From positions 111,001 through 175,000 of the forward strand of contig JAHLKH010000020.1 in assembly GCA_025526915.1 (NCBI GenBank): DNA of 64,000 nucleotides, given 5' to 3'. Origin of the DNA: Entophlyctis helioformis. Its lineage: Eukaryota; Chytridiomycota; Chytridiomycetes; Chytridiales; Chytriomycetaceae. Below are positions 45,001 through 56,988 of the stretch, in pieces. Every line of letters begins with the position of its first letter. Position 1 is the stretch's first letter. The translations under genes were made by a program, and so were the position numbers. Below the pieces are notes generated by a model. It worked only from the letters and a program-made list of their open reading frames with translations. It was not told the DNA's origin and did no database searches.

Positions 45001-46465
45001 CAGCTCCGCCTTGCGTGCCATCTGATACTCTGTCAGCTTCTTGGCAGTTGGTTTCCATCCAGGCTCTGACATGCGCAGTCTTTCGATTCTGCTCAGATGC
45101 CAAGCAAAGCATCCACCGTCAGTTCCAGCACAATGGAATGCATACGTCGTAAAGCCATGCCACACAGACTCACTGGCGCAGTCCGCCGCGCGGCATCTGG
45201 AAGCAGAGACCAAGCAAGTCGTTGCCAATACGCAGACCCGTCTTCCAAAAGTTGACCTTGTGCTCTTCAAGAAGCAGCAGTGCTTCCTCAATCAGATCAC
45301 GCTCCTCAACAAACTGACGATATTCACCCAGCCGCGTCATGAGCAGCTCCTCGACTGGCTGGATGAGCGACAAACATATTAGCGTTGGACGAGAGGCAAC
45401 AGTCGGCAAGTCGAAGCAAACAACCAACAGTACGTGCCTTGTTTGATCGCTTGGCAACAGACTCTTCAACTCGATTCCATTCTACGCTGTGACGCTTCCA
45501 ATTGGACAGTGCATGCTCCTCACGGACCTCGCTGTCCATTGAGCCCATGATCGGGATCAGCGCTTGCACGTCGAGGCAGACTGGCAGCAACGGTGCGCTA
45601 TTACCGGTATCTTTGGAAGATGTGCAGCCTGTTGAGCCACTCTCGTCGGTCGTCGCTTGCTGTTCTTGCGCCGTTCGCACCATGTCCAGCTGGCACGTGG
45701 CCATGCAGCTGGTGACGGTGGTGGGAGTGGTGGGAGTGGTGGCCATGATTATGGTGGTGTGCGTGCTTTTGGCGCGCGTGCTGATCGTTTCCAGGATGCC
45801 CATGGTCGACTGCCCTTGCATGGTCTTCTTGGGCATCACTATCACCAGCAGTCGTGTCCTCTGGCTTGCTGTAAAGCCGCTCAAACTCGGCAAAGTCCTC
45901 CACATCGCCAAGCACGGTGTGCTCGACGTACTTGCCGCCCTCGGCACGTCGTGGTCCAGCCTGAGTACGCCGCGCCGTTCAAGACAAGACCCCGTGTATG
46001 CATGGATGAGTTTTCTATGAGCTGAGTGATGGAATCTGGCTCGACAGCAAGACGCGCTCACGTTGGGATTCGGCAGGACGAGCGTCATGGGGATGGTCTT
46101 GGCACCTGGCGCCACATACACGTCGTCTTCTATGTGTAGATGCCATGCGCCAGCCATCAGCGCAGAACAAGATGTGTCTCGGTCAACACAATGCGCGAAC
46201 GTCAATGCAGGAGCCTACCTCGGCCAAAGAGGTCTTCTGGGACCTGCTTTGCGACAAAGACTCGAGGTTTTCGCGGCTGGCCGTGCCGCTGTTGTTGGTG
46301 TTTGTGGTGCTGGCGATGATCAAGGCCTGCATGGCTGGGCAGCGGCGACGTCGACGTTGGCATTGGCGTTGCCGGCGGCTGTGGAACGAGGAGCACCGGA
46401 GGCTCGTCTGCAGCCCTTGTCTTGAGGCTGGCTTTGGCAGGCAGCGGCGGCAGCAACCCTTGCAT
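42078..46465 (-). CDS. MYCBPAP: MYCBP-associated protein family member (MYCBPAP), probable flagellar protein
   Basis: This gene has many exons, about 16. The 5' ones are firm: 46465-46219, 46129-46062, 45960-45846, 45664-45438, 45358-45174 and 45088-44965, all joining in phase. The fourth ends in a GC donor. Downstream exons are recognisable down to the stop at 42078-42080, but their edges are less certain. Signatures include VFVAKQVPEDLFGR, LDVQALIPIMGSMDSEVREEHALSNWKRH, NFWKTGLRIGNDLLGL, an Ig/ASH-like strand pattern (VTLGEVSSSILTVHNRGTVAVRFEW), SGVILPGTAYDFPIIFKS and a late IFIDVSGKVADTSESMRKRLGL. A Lys/Pro/Ala-rich stretch lies near the C-terminus. MYCBPAP proteins occur in organisms with motile cilia and are placed in the axoneme. 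Introns contain His-codon (CAC) repeats. Confidence 0.8.
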
Positions 46466-46535
46466 CGTTGTTGTTCAATGCTGGGCAAAGGAACGCGTCC
46501 GACGTTGTCTGTCTTTGTGACAGCCACTTCACAGA
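46466..46535. promoter_or_regulatory. 70-bp divergent promoter between MYCBPAP and SLX1
   Basis: The two ATGs are separated by 70 bp only, the shortest head-to-head spacing in the window. No TATA box is evident. Confidence 0.5.
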
Positions 46536-48211
46536 ATGGTCGAGCGACTGTCGCATGCCTGCTACATGCTCAAGTCCAAGAACCTTGGACGAAACATCCC
46601 TGCCTACATTGGTGCGACCTGCGACCCACAGCGACGGCTGCGGCAACACAACGGCGAGCGAGCAGGTGGAGCAAAGCGGACTGCCCGCTGGCGACCTTGT
46701 GAGTGCCTGCACAATCTGCGTTGATGCGACGATGCGTTGGTGCGTTGGTGCAGAACTCGCAGCCTGCCGTCGCCGTCTGGACCTCCAGTCTGGCAGGGCA
46801 TGCTTGTGCCGAGTGCTTGCTGACATGTTCTGGCTTCCGTCAGGGTCCATGGTCATTGTCGTGCATGGGTTCCCGAGCGAAGTCGCCGCACTGCAGGTGA
46901 GCACAGGACATGCATTCATGGGCTCATCCCAGGCTCACTCGTTGGCTCATCACAATCGAGCTGCGATCCTGCTCAACTCCTTGACGGCGCACTGCTGCTG
47001 GATTGCTGACACATGCTGGATCTGCCTGCAGTTTGAGTGGGCCTGGCAGCATCCACACAGATCCCGTCACTTCAAGAACAAGCGTTTCACTGGTGCGAGA
47101 CGCGAGTCGCTCATTCTCACCAAGCTTGAAGTCCTTGCAGAACTCCTCAGGCTGGACTATTGGGCTCGATGGCCGCTCAAGCTCCACTTTGTCGATCCCG
47201 AGATACACGCCATGTTTGGCCGATTCCAAGCACCTCCTGATCACATCCAAATCACGGCAGGCGATCTTGCCAGTCTGCCTGCAGTCACAAGCTTGCAATC
47301 CAACGATGGCCAGGACGTGGACGCTGAAACGGACTGCATCATCTGCTTCAACACACTCGAGACGGACAACCCGCGAGCATGGCTTGGATGCACGTGGCGA
47401 CGGTGCAAGATGCGCGGACACGTGCTGTGCCTGTCGGAGTGGTTCATGGAACAAGAGAGACTGGCGGCTCGTGCGCAACGCTCGGAGCATCTGCTGCCCA
47501 TCGGTGGAACATGCCCAATCTGTCGCCAGTCCCTCAAGTGGGGTGATCTCATCCAAGCCATGAAGCAACGGTGTACCCACGCGCAAGAGGATACTGCTGC
47601 CGTAGCGGCCGTGCCGCTTTCCACGCCAAGACACGCGCAATCTGTTCCGCAGCAACCACAGCAGCACCCGCAGCAACACCAACAGCAACAGCAGCGACAG
47701 TCGGAAATGCGTGCTGGCGCAGACGACGATGCACTCTATCACGCAGATCCCAGCAGCAGCGACCAAGAGCAGGATGACATTGATGACGATCTGCTACTTG
47801 TCATTGGATCGCCACATCCGCGTCGAACGCCAGCAAGACTTGCAAATGCAAATGCAGCAATGCCGAGTCCTGGCCCTTCCGGAGCGCTGCTTGCTAGAAT
47901 GGCCGGAGCAGACACGCACGCATCACCGACAGCGCCTGCACGCACAACCAGGCGCTATGCAGTTGTCCTCAGCGACAGTGAAAGCGACAATGACTCTGTC
48001 GTTTTGCTCAGACACACCACCCAAGGCAGACGCGATGTGGCAAGCAACGGCAATGCTGGTGGCATGAGCCGAACTGGCGGTACAGGTGCTGTCGCAAGGC
48101 TTGGCAGTGCTACAACTCTTTCGCACCAAGCGCATGCAGCAGGACCAAGTATGCCATCGGCAGTAGCTGCACCAACGTCACGATCTCGAACAGCACCAAC
48201 ATCACGATCTC

Positions 48212-48245
<34 letters not shown>

Positions 48246-48447
48246 CCCGTCTCCTTCAAGAATGTGCATCAGTCCGTATGGACGGCCTCGCCAAATCATC
48301 GAGTCCATCAGTGATTTCGGCACCATCTTGGACCACATTAGTCATGGCCGAGCGTCAATGGATAATGGCGACGAGGACGATGATGACGAAGATTTACTCA
48401 TGACATCTGCGCAACATCTCCGTCGCAAGCATCATGGCCCAGCTTGA
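46536..48447 (+). CDS. SLX1: Structure-specific endonuclease subunit SLX1 (GIY-YIG nuclease)
   Basis: Exons 46536-46698, 46844-46896 and 47032-48447 join in phase to 543 residues. The GIY-YIG core reads HACYMLKSKN, AYIGATCDPQRRLRQHNGE, GGAKRTARWRPW and [20 protein letters not shown], with the catalytic Tyr, Arg and Glu present. The C-terminal RING/PHD-like zinc domain has CIICFNTL, CRMRGH-type CKMRGHVLCLSEWF and CPICRQSLKWGDLI, as in Slx1. With Slx4 it cuts branched DNA and Holliday junctions. The last 220 residues are Gln/Ser/Asp-rich with a poly-Ala run and are longer than in most orthologues. The final acidic stretch DNGDEDDDDEDLL could be a protein-binding tail. Confidence 0.94.
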
Positions 48448-48458
48448 CGTGTACGATG

Positions 48459-48464
48459 AATAAA
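48459..48464 (+). promoter_or_regulatory. AATAAA polyadenylation signal of SLX1
   Basis: A canonical hexamer lies 11 bp after the SLX1 stop codon, indicating a very short 3' UTR and leaving under 90 bp to the next start. Confidence 0.5.
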
Positions 48465-48548
48465 ACAAGAACTTGGCTTGACCTGATTGAAGAACCGGGC
48501 CACGGTTCTGCCAACAATCCAACCAACAATCCAGGCCAGAACAGAAAC

Positions 48549-50531
48549 ATGCCCGCGTTTGCTGCAGTAGCCCCTTCAATGAAGCGGTTTGTGACACTTC
48601 AAGCGCTCTGGTGTTTTGTCATTCTGACGGCACCTGTAGCACTGTTGTACTCGCCTGGCAGTGTTTCCGCCGCACCCGTACAGCACAGTCAAGACTGGCC
48701 AGACTCGCGCCAGGATTCTGTTCAGTTGGCACGCCGGGTTGACGAGAATGCTTCGCCCGTGCCAAGGACACTCGAGCCTGGCGTCGAGCAAGCTGCAGCG
48801 CCAACTCTTCAATCCACACCATCCAGCTCAGACACAAGTGGGAGCGCAGTCACCACCAGCAACAACAATCCCGACGCGTCTGGCGCCGGAAATGCTTTCG
48901 CGTCAGCATCGTCCATGCCAACCGGGCCACGCAGCATTTGTGCGCCAGGTGTTCTCTTTGGCGCTGGTCTCGGCAACAGCACACCAGAGACTGCCATTTT
49001 ATCCGCTGGCGACAAGTACATGCAAGCGTTTGTGGCACCGATGGGCGGCACACTCTGCTCGGTCAGCATTGCCGTCGATCTGCCGCTCGATGAGACTATT
49101 CAAGGCGGTGTGCTCGAGGTCTACGGCCACAACGTGCCGCAAATCAAGATTCTTCGTGGCGTTGTATCGCCCTTGGTGAGACTTGAAGCAAGGTAAGCAA
49201 ACCAGGGGCAGACACCAGAATGCCACATCCAGGGCACAAACGGACACGCAGGCTCATTGACGGACAAACTGCGCAGTTCACAGACAGGTCGCATGGTGTT
49301 CATCTTTTGCCAGTCTGGGTCTCCATACGTCCAATTCTCAAAGCGCTTCAACCTGGTGTTTTCGCAAACATCTTCCACCACTGCAGGACCAAGCCGACCC
49401 ATCAAGATCCAGCTGGGTGATCCAGGATCAAAAGGCGTGCTCTTTGGACCAAGCTTCTCAGGTCCTACTGGCCAGGTCACCGGCAGCGGCCTCATGATCA
49501 ACATGACCATCATTGCCGACAGAGAGTCTAGCAATGTGTGCCGTGTGCTGAACCAGCCACTTGATGATAATGCTGGTATCAAGTCAGCTGCAGACACATC
49601 AACGGCCAGCGGCATCGAGCCAGTTAGATCGTTCCCGACGCAAGCAGCGAGTGTTGGCGTGATCACAGCGACATTGGCAAGTGCTGCCACGATGACTTTA
49701 GCTCCAATGGCAGCAACGGCAACGATAGCAGCAACAGCAGCAACGACAGCCACAGCCACAGCCACAGCCACAGCAACAGTAACAGCAGTAATGACGCGCA
49801 CCACACGCACGGCAGCGCGCGTGACAACAGCAGAGTGGACTGCAAAAGCATCGCGTACTACAGCCACGGCTGCTACAACGACCAGACTGGCATTAACAAT
49901 GGCAGCAACAGTAACAGCAACAAAGCCAGCAATAACTACGCGACGAACCACCGCATCACGAGCAACTGTTCCGACAACGACACGACCAACATCCAAGCCA
50001 TTGCCAACTAGAATCTCAATTACAGCTGCAGCTGCATCTGCAACGCCAACAGCCATTGTCCTGACGTTGACGAGCCCTCCTGCGATCTGCACGTGCACGC
50101 CATCACCAACAGTCCAGCCCAAAGCAGCCGGCACACACCAGTCCAAGCGCGAGTCAAAGACAACCAACGCCAATCGGCGCGACCTGACCATTGACGCAGC
50201 AATCATTGCATCCACCACATCCCGTCTCATCAACGATGCGGCAAAGAACTTCAACATTGACATGTCCGCCGCACCTCCGCCCATTGGTGTAACCGCGCTC
50301 GACCGATCCATCTCTAGCAAGTCGGCTGTCAGCGCTGGCACGCAGCCGCAGCCCCAGCCGCAGACGGGCAGCGACGACAACGAGGACAGCAATGACCCCA
50401 TGGATGGCGGCGGTAGTCTGACGGAAAAGGCGCGACGACAGCTGGAGCGACTGCAGCGTAAACTGGATCGGGCCGTGCGCAACCTGGCCAGAAAGCAGGG
50501 ACTGTTTTGCACGTGTGCTCTCAGGTTCTGA
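48549..50531 (+). CDS. Secreted or anchored Thr/Ala-rich protein of unknown function
   Basis: Two exons (48549-49192, 49277-50531) join in phase (AG + T) to 632 residues. The start may instead be Met 48582. A hydrophobic stretch (FVTLQALWCFVILTAPVALLYSPGSVSAAP) acts as signal peptide or anchor. A globular part follows (SICAPGVLFGAGLGNST, then VSIAVDLPLDETIQGGVLEVYG; exon 2 MVFIFCQSGSPYVQFSKRFN) that looks beta-rich. After that comes a long Thr/Ala repeat (AATATATATATVTA) and a basic, coiled C-terminus ending in KQGLFCTCALRF. I do not recognise the family. The Thr/Ala stretch could be an O-glycosylated stalk, but the other reading frame over the same DNA is also open and more complex. Confidence 0.6.
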
Positions 50532-50647
50532 GACGCATTGCGCATCACGTCGCGTTTGTCGCGTTTGAAGCAAAGGAGGCATCTTCTCTGAAATGAAAAA
50601 AGTACGAGTTGATACGAGTTGATATTGGTCCAGGATCGACATCGTAG

Positions 50648-53600
50648 CTACAAGTACAGACGCAGCAGCTTGTCCTGTCCCGCCAGAACCAGCACCTTGC
50701 GCTCTTTGGCCGGCCGCCCCTTCTTCGACGCATCGCGAACAAGCGTCCTGAGTGATACGGCCCCAGTGGCCAAGGAGCAGCCTCGTGTCAGCAAAGTGTG
50801 TACAGAGACCCTGGACATATGCGCCAGCATCATTATGCATCGAGCTCACCATTTGCAGGCATGGACAGCGCAAGGCCGAACCGGTGCACCAGCATGATCC
50901 CATCCATCTGTCACGTCCATTGCACGCATCTCTGCTTGCTCCAGTTTGCCTGTATGCAGTCGCCAGACAAAGACGCCTTGGTTGGGCCCACTTGTCCCGC
51001 TACCACTCGCACCTCCATGTGCGCCACTACTCGGCCCATCCATGCCAAGTCCGTGCGATGATAAAGGTCCAGTTGACGAGCCGACCGCAGGAGCAGGCAG
51101 ACTCTGCTCGTTCATGCCGTGCGCATATCCATTGCGTTCAGCACCATTGCGACTCTTGCGGGATGCCGGCTGCCTGATGTCTGTTGCTGCTGCGTAGACA
51201 AACAAGCCGCACGGACTAAAGTCGCCTCGGATGCGCGTCTGCAAGCCACAGCGTCAGCCATGCATACGAACATTGTGCCAACGGCGCATTCTCGTGTCAG
51301 ACATACCCCGTTTTCGATCAGTCTTGCTGAATAGGTCTTGGCAAACGCCTGGGTTGATAGATCAAAGAGCCGCAGTTGGTTATCTGCCGACAGCAAGATA
51401 AAGTTATCAAACACGGGGTGGACCGCCAGGCTTGTGATTGGCGTCTTACTGCTCCACCCATCACCGTCCAATAGTCAGCGCGAGAGTACTGCTTGTGGAC
51501 AAAGCAGGAAGCAGCAGGGATTGTGCGACGCACTTGATTTTGAGATCGTTCAGCGGGATGCTGGTGATCATGGACAGCGTCCGCAGTTTGTAGATACGGA
51601 TCGAAAACGACAGCGACACGACCACCTTTTGCTGCATGGGGTCATTGACACTGCCACAAAACACAAAGGATGTGATGGGTTCGTTGGCGTGAATCTGGTC
51701 GCCGCTCCAACGGTCCGCTCGGCGTGGATGTTCCACAGCTTGAGGGACTGGTCGCCCGAGCACGATGCGGCCCTATGTGATTTTGAGCATGTGTTGAGCG
51801 TCAGCATTGATGATAGACACGTTGCGTCACGATCCAATGTGATTGCTACTAGCCTCGTGTCGTCGTCTGGCAGCCATGCCATGCGGTTGATGATGCGCGA
51901 ATGGTGCTTGCGCCACCACCGCACGACGCGACCCTCACGCCAGTTCCACAGCTTGACGTCAAAGTCCATATCTGCCGACAGCAGGAGCTCTGGGTAGCTC
52001 GGATGGAAGAGCAACGCCACGATGGGCTTGATGGTGCCGTTGTCCAAATGTGTCACAAGCGAGCCCTTGCGAACGTCCCAGATCGATATCCCCTTGTCAA
52101 GACGGTCCTCGCTGCCTGCTGTTGCTACAATGATCCTAGGTGTTCAGATGATTAGCGTTAGTTGTTGGGCAGGCTATCCGCCTGTGCAGCAAGGCATACT
52201 GGCCAGTGTCTTGCAAGTCCCGAACATCAAGCACCCGCGGCTGGCTGATGGATGGCCCACACACGGCAGACAATGCAAAGTTGGCAGTCTCGTGCACATT
52301 GCCCATAGGCGGCATCTGCCAATGCATCAGCATCACCATGTGTCAGTCGTTGCGCTTTCGGTCAACGCGGGCAGCACAATGATGACACCTCGGGCTCCAA
52401 ATGTGCGTGTGCCGATGGCGTCATGTGCTGGCTTGAATGATCTCCTGTGCTGGTTGATGCGTCTGGTGATTTGATCCGACGGTTTCGTTGGCGAGAAGAC
52501 TGGCTCCTTGAGCTGGGCTGCTTCCTTTGACGAGGTGTGGACGCGTAGCTGCCATCCACGTTATCCGAAAGGTCAGCAGCATAACGCCCCGAGTCACGTG
52601 CATCAGCAGTCCGAGGCGGTCTCTTGGTAGCAGCATCGCCAAGCGGCTCAATCTCTCGCTGATCGTCGGTCGTATGCACGCGTTGTTGATGCAGCTGCTG
52701 AGGCGTCGGCTGCATAGCCATCTGCTCGTGTTGTGTTGTCGCGATAGCAGTGCTGCCGCTGCTGTTGGCACCTTGATTGCTGCGGTCACGTTGCTCAGCC
52801 AGCGCGTCCAAGCCACGGTCCGCTGATGCTTCGGCCGATGGCGGCAATCCTGATCTGTTTGCGGGCTTTCCTGGCAGCGTCCCCTTTCCCATGACATCAA
52901 TGCCGTACTTGGTGATCACATGCGTGGCACGCTGCCATTTTTCGGCATCAACCGCCATCTGATCCAAGTCTGGTGCAGCCATTATCATGCTTTCGTCCAC
53001 ACCAAAGTGCTCTGCTAATGCAAAGGCAAACAGTGGCGGCGGCGACGGGTGGCCGGATGTCGGCTGTGGCGTTCCGGCTGTGCGCCGCCGCCGATGGTGT
53101 TGCTGGCTGGAATGCTGAGATGATGGTGTCTGTCCCACAAGCTTTGCACTTTCCCAGAACTTGGCCAGCTCCACGCCCCAGTTGAAGTCGCTGTAGATGT
53201 TGTTTGCACCCGATCCTTTTCGGTGCACGAGGTCGTACAGGAGCTGGTAGTCTGTTGTCATCCATTGTTAGCGAGCTCTACGCGATGCCTGCAGACGCCA
53301 CAACACGGAGAATTCGAACCAACCTGTAGCAAACCATTCTGCGCGAACACCGCCGCGCCGCTGTTCCTTACGTACAAGCGGTGCAAGAACCTGCTCAAGC
53401 GTTTCGATTGCGGATGTGTCTTGACGTGATTGATGCAAGTGGATCAACAAGTATTTGCTCAAAACGTAGATGAGATCCTCGAAAGCTGGACAGAATAAGC
53501 GCGCCGTGCAGGCAAGTCAATTGAGCACATGCCACTACATGCACCGTCCCAAACCATCGGGCTTACATGGCACGAGATTCGTTGCAGGTGCGTGGACGCG

Positions 53601-55543
53601 TTTGGCACACTCGATGGCATCCGTCATGACGGTCTGCACAAGGACAATGGCGTGCGTAAAGTCATGCCCGTCCATCATCTTCTTGAGGCTCAAGTGTTGG
53701 GCGAGCCGTTTTATCGTTCTGTTTGTAGACAGGTCTGGGACAGACTCTTTGATAAAGCTAAGAATCGAGTTGTGCATGCCCTGTCGCCACAGATGCAGGA
53801 TAATGCTGTGTGGGGAAACAGTCTGCAATGAATTGTCCGACTGTCGGATGGCACCATGCGTTGTCAGTGTAGGCTCGGATCCTATCGAGTCGAGATTGGT
53901 GCTCACACGAATGTCTTGCAGTGATGTCCATGCATCGCCCAGCGTGCGCTTCAGACGCACAACAGCGTCAGCGCGCTTCTCCAACCTGGCCACCTTCTGC
54001 CTGAGATCAGCCGCTTCCGTCTTGGCTGCCTCTAGCTGTTGCAGCAAAGATTCGTCCCGCTGTTTTGCGCGAGAAGGTTGCAGTACGGTCGGTGGCAAAA
54101 AAGCAGACCCAGAAAGCGATTCTTGTCTGGTGGGAGATTTCAGTTGCTGCTGTTGAGGCTGGCTGGCTGGAGACCCGATCGCAGGCTGGTGTAGCCGGTG
54201 GTCGTTTCGGGTGCTGAGATGCTGATGATGGTGTTGACCGTGGCTTTCTTGGTCTGGATAGTATTGCTGATAATGAGGTTGGCGAGATGCAATTGGTGGC
54301 TGCGGCAATTCAACGGCAACTTGTCTCTCTGGCCTGATCCATACGGCGGATGATGGCGAGTTTGGGGTTGGTGCATGAGAGGTTTCTGTCGAGCGTGGTG
54401 CCGGAATTCGTGTCACTGTTGGTGCTGGCAGATGCTGCTGAGAAGCAGGCTGTCGCGATTCCAGCAGTGGAACATCTGCCGGGGCATGGACAGGCTCTTG
54501 GCTTTGAGCATTGTGTTGGTCGCGATCTGGTGTTGGTGTTGGTGCGGAAACCGCGGCGATTGCGGAAGTGTAGCCAATGGGCGGAACAGGCGTGAAGCGA
54601 GGCCCAGGCGTTGGTTGTCGAGGCAGCTCAACAGGAACGAGGCCTAACGAAGACGATGTTTCTGGGTGGCGTTGTGTTGTCATGCCTGTTGGTGGTGCGT
54701 GTGCTTCGGGTACCGCATTTGCAACTGATACTCTTGTCTCGCTGCCTCGCCCGGCATCTGCAACGGCAGCATTATCATTGTCCACGCTTTCGTTGCCGTC
54801 CTGAGCAGCCTCGAGATGCATTTGTGGCTCGATGTTGGACTGGTTGCGCAGCAGGGCCTTGACAGCATTCATCTGTTCGAGCCTGTCTGCATCTGTCCGC
54901 CACCATCCGACGCGACGCGATGGTAATTGCGATTGACGAGACGATGTTGTTGCAGATGCTGCCGACGACAACGGCACCGGCAGCGCAGATGGTGCTGGGC
55001 GAGGCAGTCTTGCAGGCCGGGATTGCACTTGAAGCTGCATGCTTCCGACGGGGTCTTCGGCAGCAGAAGCAAGCATGGGGGTGCCCTTGGTTGGCCGGTA
55101 GTCCTCCTGGTGGTGGTGGTGGTGGTAGTGGTGGTGGTGGTGGTGGAGTGAATGGCTGTTGTCAACAGCAGTTGCCGACTCGTGGCCGTTGCCTCCATGG
55201 CGATACTGCTGGCTGCTTTGAAGATGCACCTGGTCTTGCATTGGCTGGTGCGGACGTCTGCGGTCGCTGTGAATGTCTGGCAGAGGCTCCGTGAGGATGG
55301 ACTTGTTGTCGATGCTGACCGAGTAGTAATTGCCGCCACTCGTCTTTCGCACATCTGATGGTTGCAAGGTAAGGGTCAGGTCAGCATCACCTGCAACATC
55401 CCTTCACTGAATGCACGCATGGCAAGCAGAGCATCGAGCGGCACGTTAGTGTACGTTCCTGGCGAGAGGCCGGATGCCGATGCAAGAGACGCAGCGGAAA
55501 GAGACTTGCGGACGGTTGGGATGGGTGGCAGGACAGGTGTTGA
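50648..55543 (-). CDS. Coiled-coil and WD40-repeat protein of unknown family
   Basis: This is a multi-exon gene ending at TAG 50648-50650. The large 5' exon (from about 55370 to 53550) is Gln/His/Pro/Ser-rich, with a poly-His run (HHHHHHYHHHHH) and a short coiled coil (LLQQLEAAKTEAADLRQKVARLEKR). A helical segment like a LisH pair follows (SIILHLWRQGMHNSILSFIKE). Exon 53485-53324 and the exon from 53251 join in phase to LLYDLVHRKGSGANNIYSDFNWGVELAKF. A disordered region leads to C-terminal WD40 repeats (SIWDVRKGSLV, ALLFHPSYPELLLSADMDFDVKLWNW, CSGDQSLKLWNIH, HPVFDNFILLSADNQLRLFDL, VLVLAGQDKLLRLYL). The N-terminal exon is uncertain: ATG 55543 opens a plausible peptide (MSTPVLPPIPTVRKS), but its junction could not be phased. 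Confidence 0.65.
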
Positions 55544-55686
55544 CATGCTATGTCGCGCCTTGAACGGCGACGTTTATTGGAAAAAGGTCATCTTGGAGAT
55601 TGTAGAGCTGCGCTTATGGGCGTCTGCTGTTGCTGAGCGGTTGCGTGTCGCAGCACGCTCGTATGTGCCAAACTCGTCAACTGTTG

Positions 55687-56830
55687 TCAACGGCAATTGG
55701 GTTGGTGAGCAGGCCGTCGTTGCGACATGCGGCGCAAACAGGTGTCATGCATGCAGTCCTTACTGTCGTCATTGTCGTAGTCCTGCACCATGTTCTCGCT
55801 GTTCACAGCACACGATCAGTGCAGCCCGTCAGCATGGGATTCGTTGGCCAAGCCTGCACGAGCACATTGGACGTACCCAAGCAGAACCTTGAGCTTCTCG
55901 TTGGCATTCTTGAGTCTAATGGCCAGCTTCTGTCCGCGCCTGCGCTCCTTGTCAATCTGGCCACGCATGTTATCCTCGAGCCTGGCCATCTCCTGCTGTG
56001 CGATGATGATCATCTTCTGCTCCATGGCCGCCAGGACCTTCCACAGACGGCCAATACGAAGGGCGATGATCATGCCGAGCACGAGGGCATCGCGGGCATA
56101 GAGGGCAAACTTGAGCGTGAAGGCGAGCAGCACGACGATGGCGTCTGCGATGTCGAACAGATCCGAGAAAAAGAGTGACGGTCCGTACGCGACCAGCCGC
56201 ATCGCAACCTCAAACAAGAACGCCATGCGCAAGCCGGCCGACGACCAAAACAAGGCAGTGCGCAGTGCAGTGAAGACCGCCATGTTGGTGTTGAGCACGT
56301 TGACGAGGTGATTGGAGTCTGATGCAGCGGCCGGGGATGCGGGGTCATAGTAGACCTCGAACGCCGATATGACTGTGCACGTTGCCAGGGTTAGCCGCAA
56401 GACAGAGGGCAGCGCCGCCTACGCCGTCCTGTGTAACAGTGGCGTGCAAGGCATAAAATTGCCCTTGGCTCTCATGGCCGACAGCGCAAGCGAGTGTGTG
56501 TGTGTGGGACAGCGAGAGGGTGGACGTACGGCAGAGGAGGAGGTCGAGGGTCGACATGCCAACCACGACAAGGTGTGTCGTATCGGTTGTCATGAACTGC
56601 AGCTTGTGCGACAGATGCTCGAGGAAGCTGCCCTTTGGCCACGCCGCTTCGATGGAAAGCGCCATGTCGCTCTCAGCAGACGACGATGAATGCGCTGGAA
56701 ACGTCTGCGACGTCACAGAAGGCGCAGGGGCAGCACCGTCTGCTGCGTCGCCTGAAAAGGATACCATGGTGTGTGCTGGCGACTGGGGCACTGCCGTGTG
56801 CAGCTCTTCGTCCTTGAATGTCGCAGCCAT
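55687..56830 (-). CDS. Voltage-sensor-domain protein, Hv1-like proton channel relative
   Basis: Three exons (56830-56530, 56372-55877, 55798-55687) join in phase to 302 residues. The layout is that of a voltage-gated proton channel: an N-terminal cytosolic part, four helices and a C-terminal coiled coil (QQEMARLEDNMRGQIDKERR). S1 (HLVVVGMSTLDLLLCLI) carries the Asp that aligns with the Hv1 selectivity residue. S2 has FLFEVAMRLV (gating Glu) and S3 DIADAIVVLLAF (Asp). S4 is ALRIGRLWKVL, with Arg-Arg-Lys spaced by three. The Hv1 signature RxWRxxRxxN is not intact: Trp is displaced, the third Arg is Lys and the Asn is absent. A voltage-sensing membrane protein is well supported; proton conduction is an inference. 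Confidence 0.78.
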
Positions 56831-56988
56831 AGCGATGTGCACCACGCTGATTTTTGGTTGGCTGGTTGGAGGGAAAGGCCAACGAGTCGAGCTTGGCGAA
56901 AAGATTGAGAACGCAGCTTTTTGTGGTGGCAGATTATCACCGTGAAGATGGCAACTTTGATGCTTGAAGATGGCAGAGAGTTTATTGT

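Noticed and set aside
45601..45845. His-rich exon (HHHNHGHHSHHSHHRH) of MYCBPAP
   Set aside because: Continuing that frame hits a stop, with no intron of usable length after it. Treating the CAC-rich segment as an intron restores phase on both sides.
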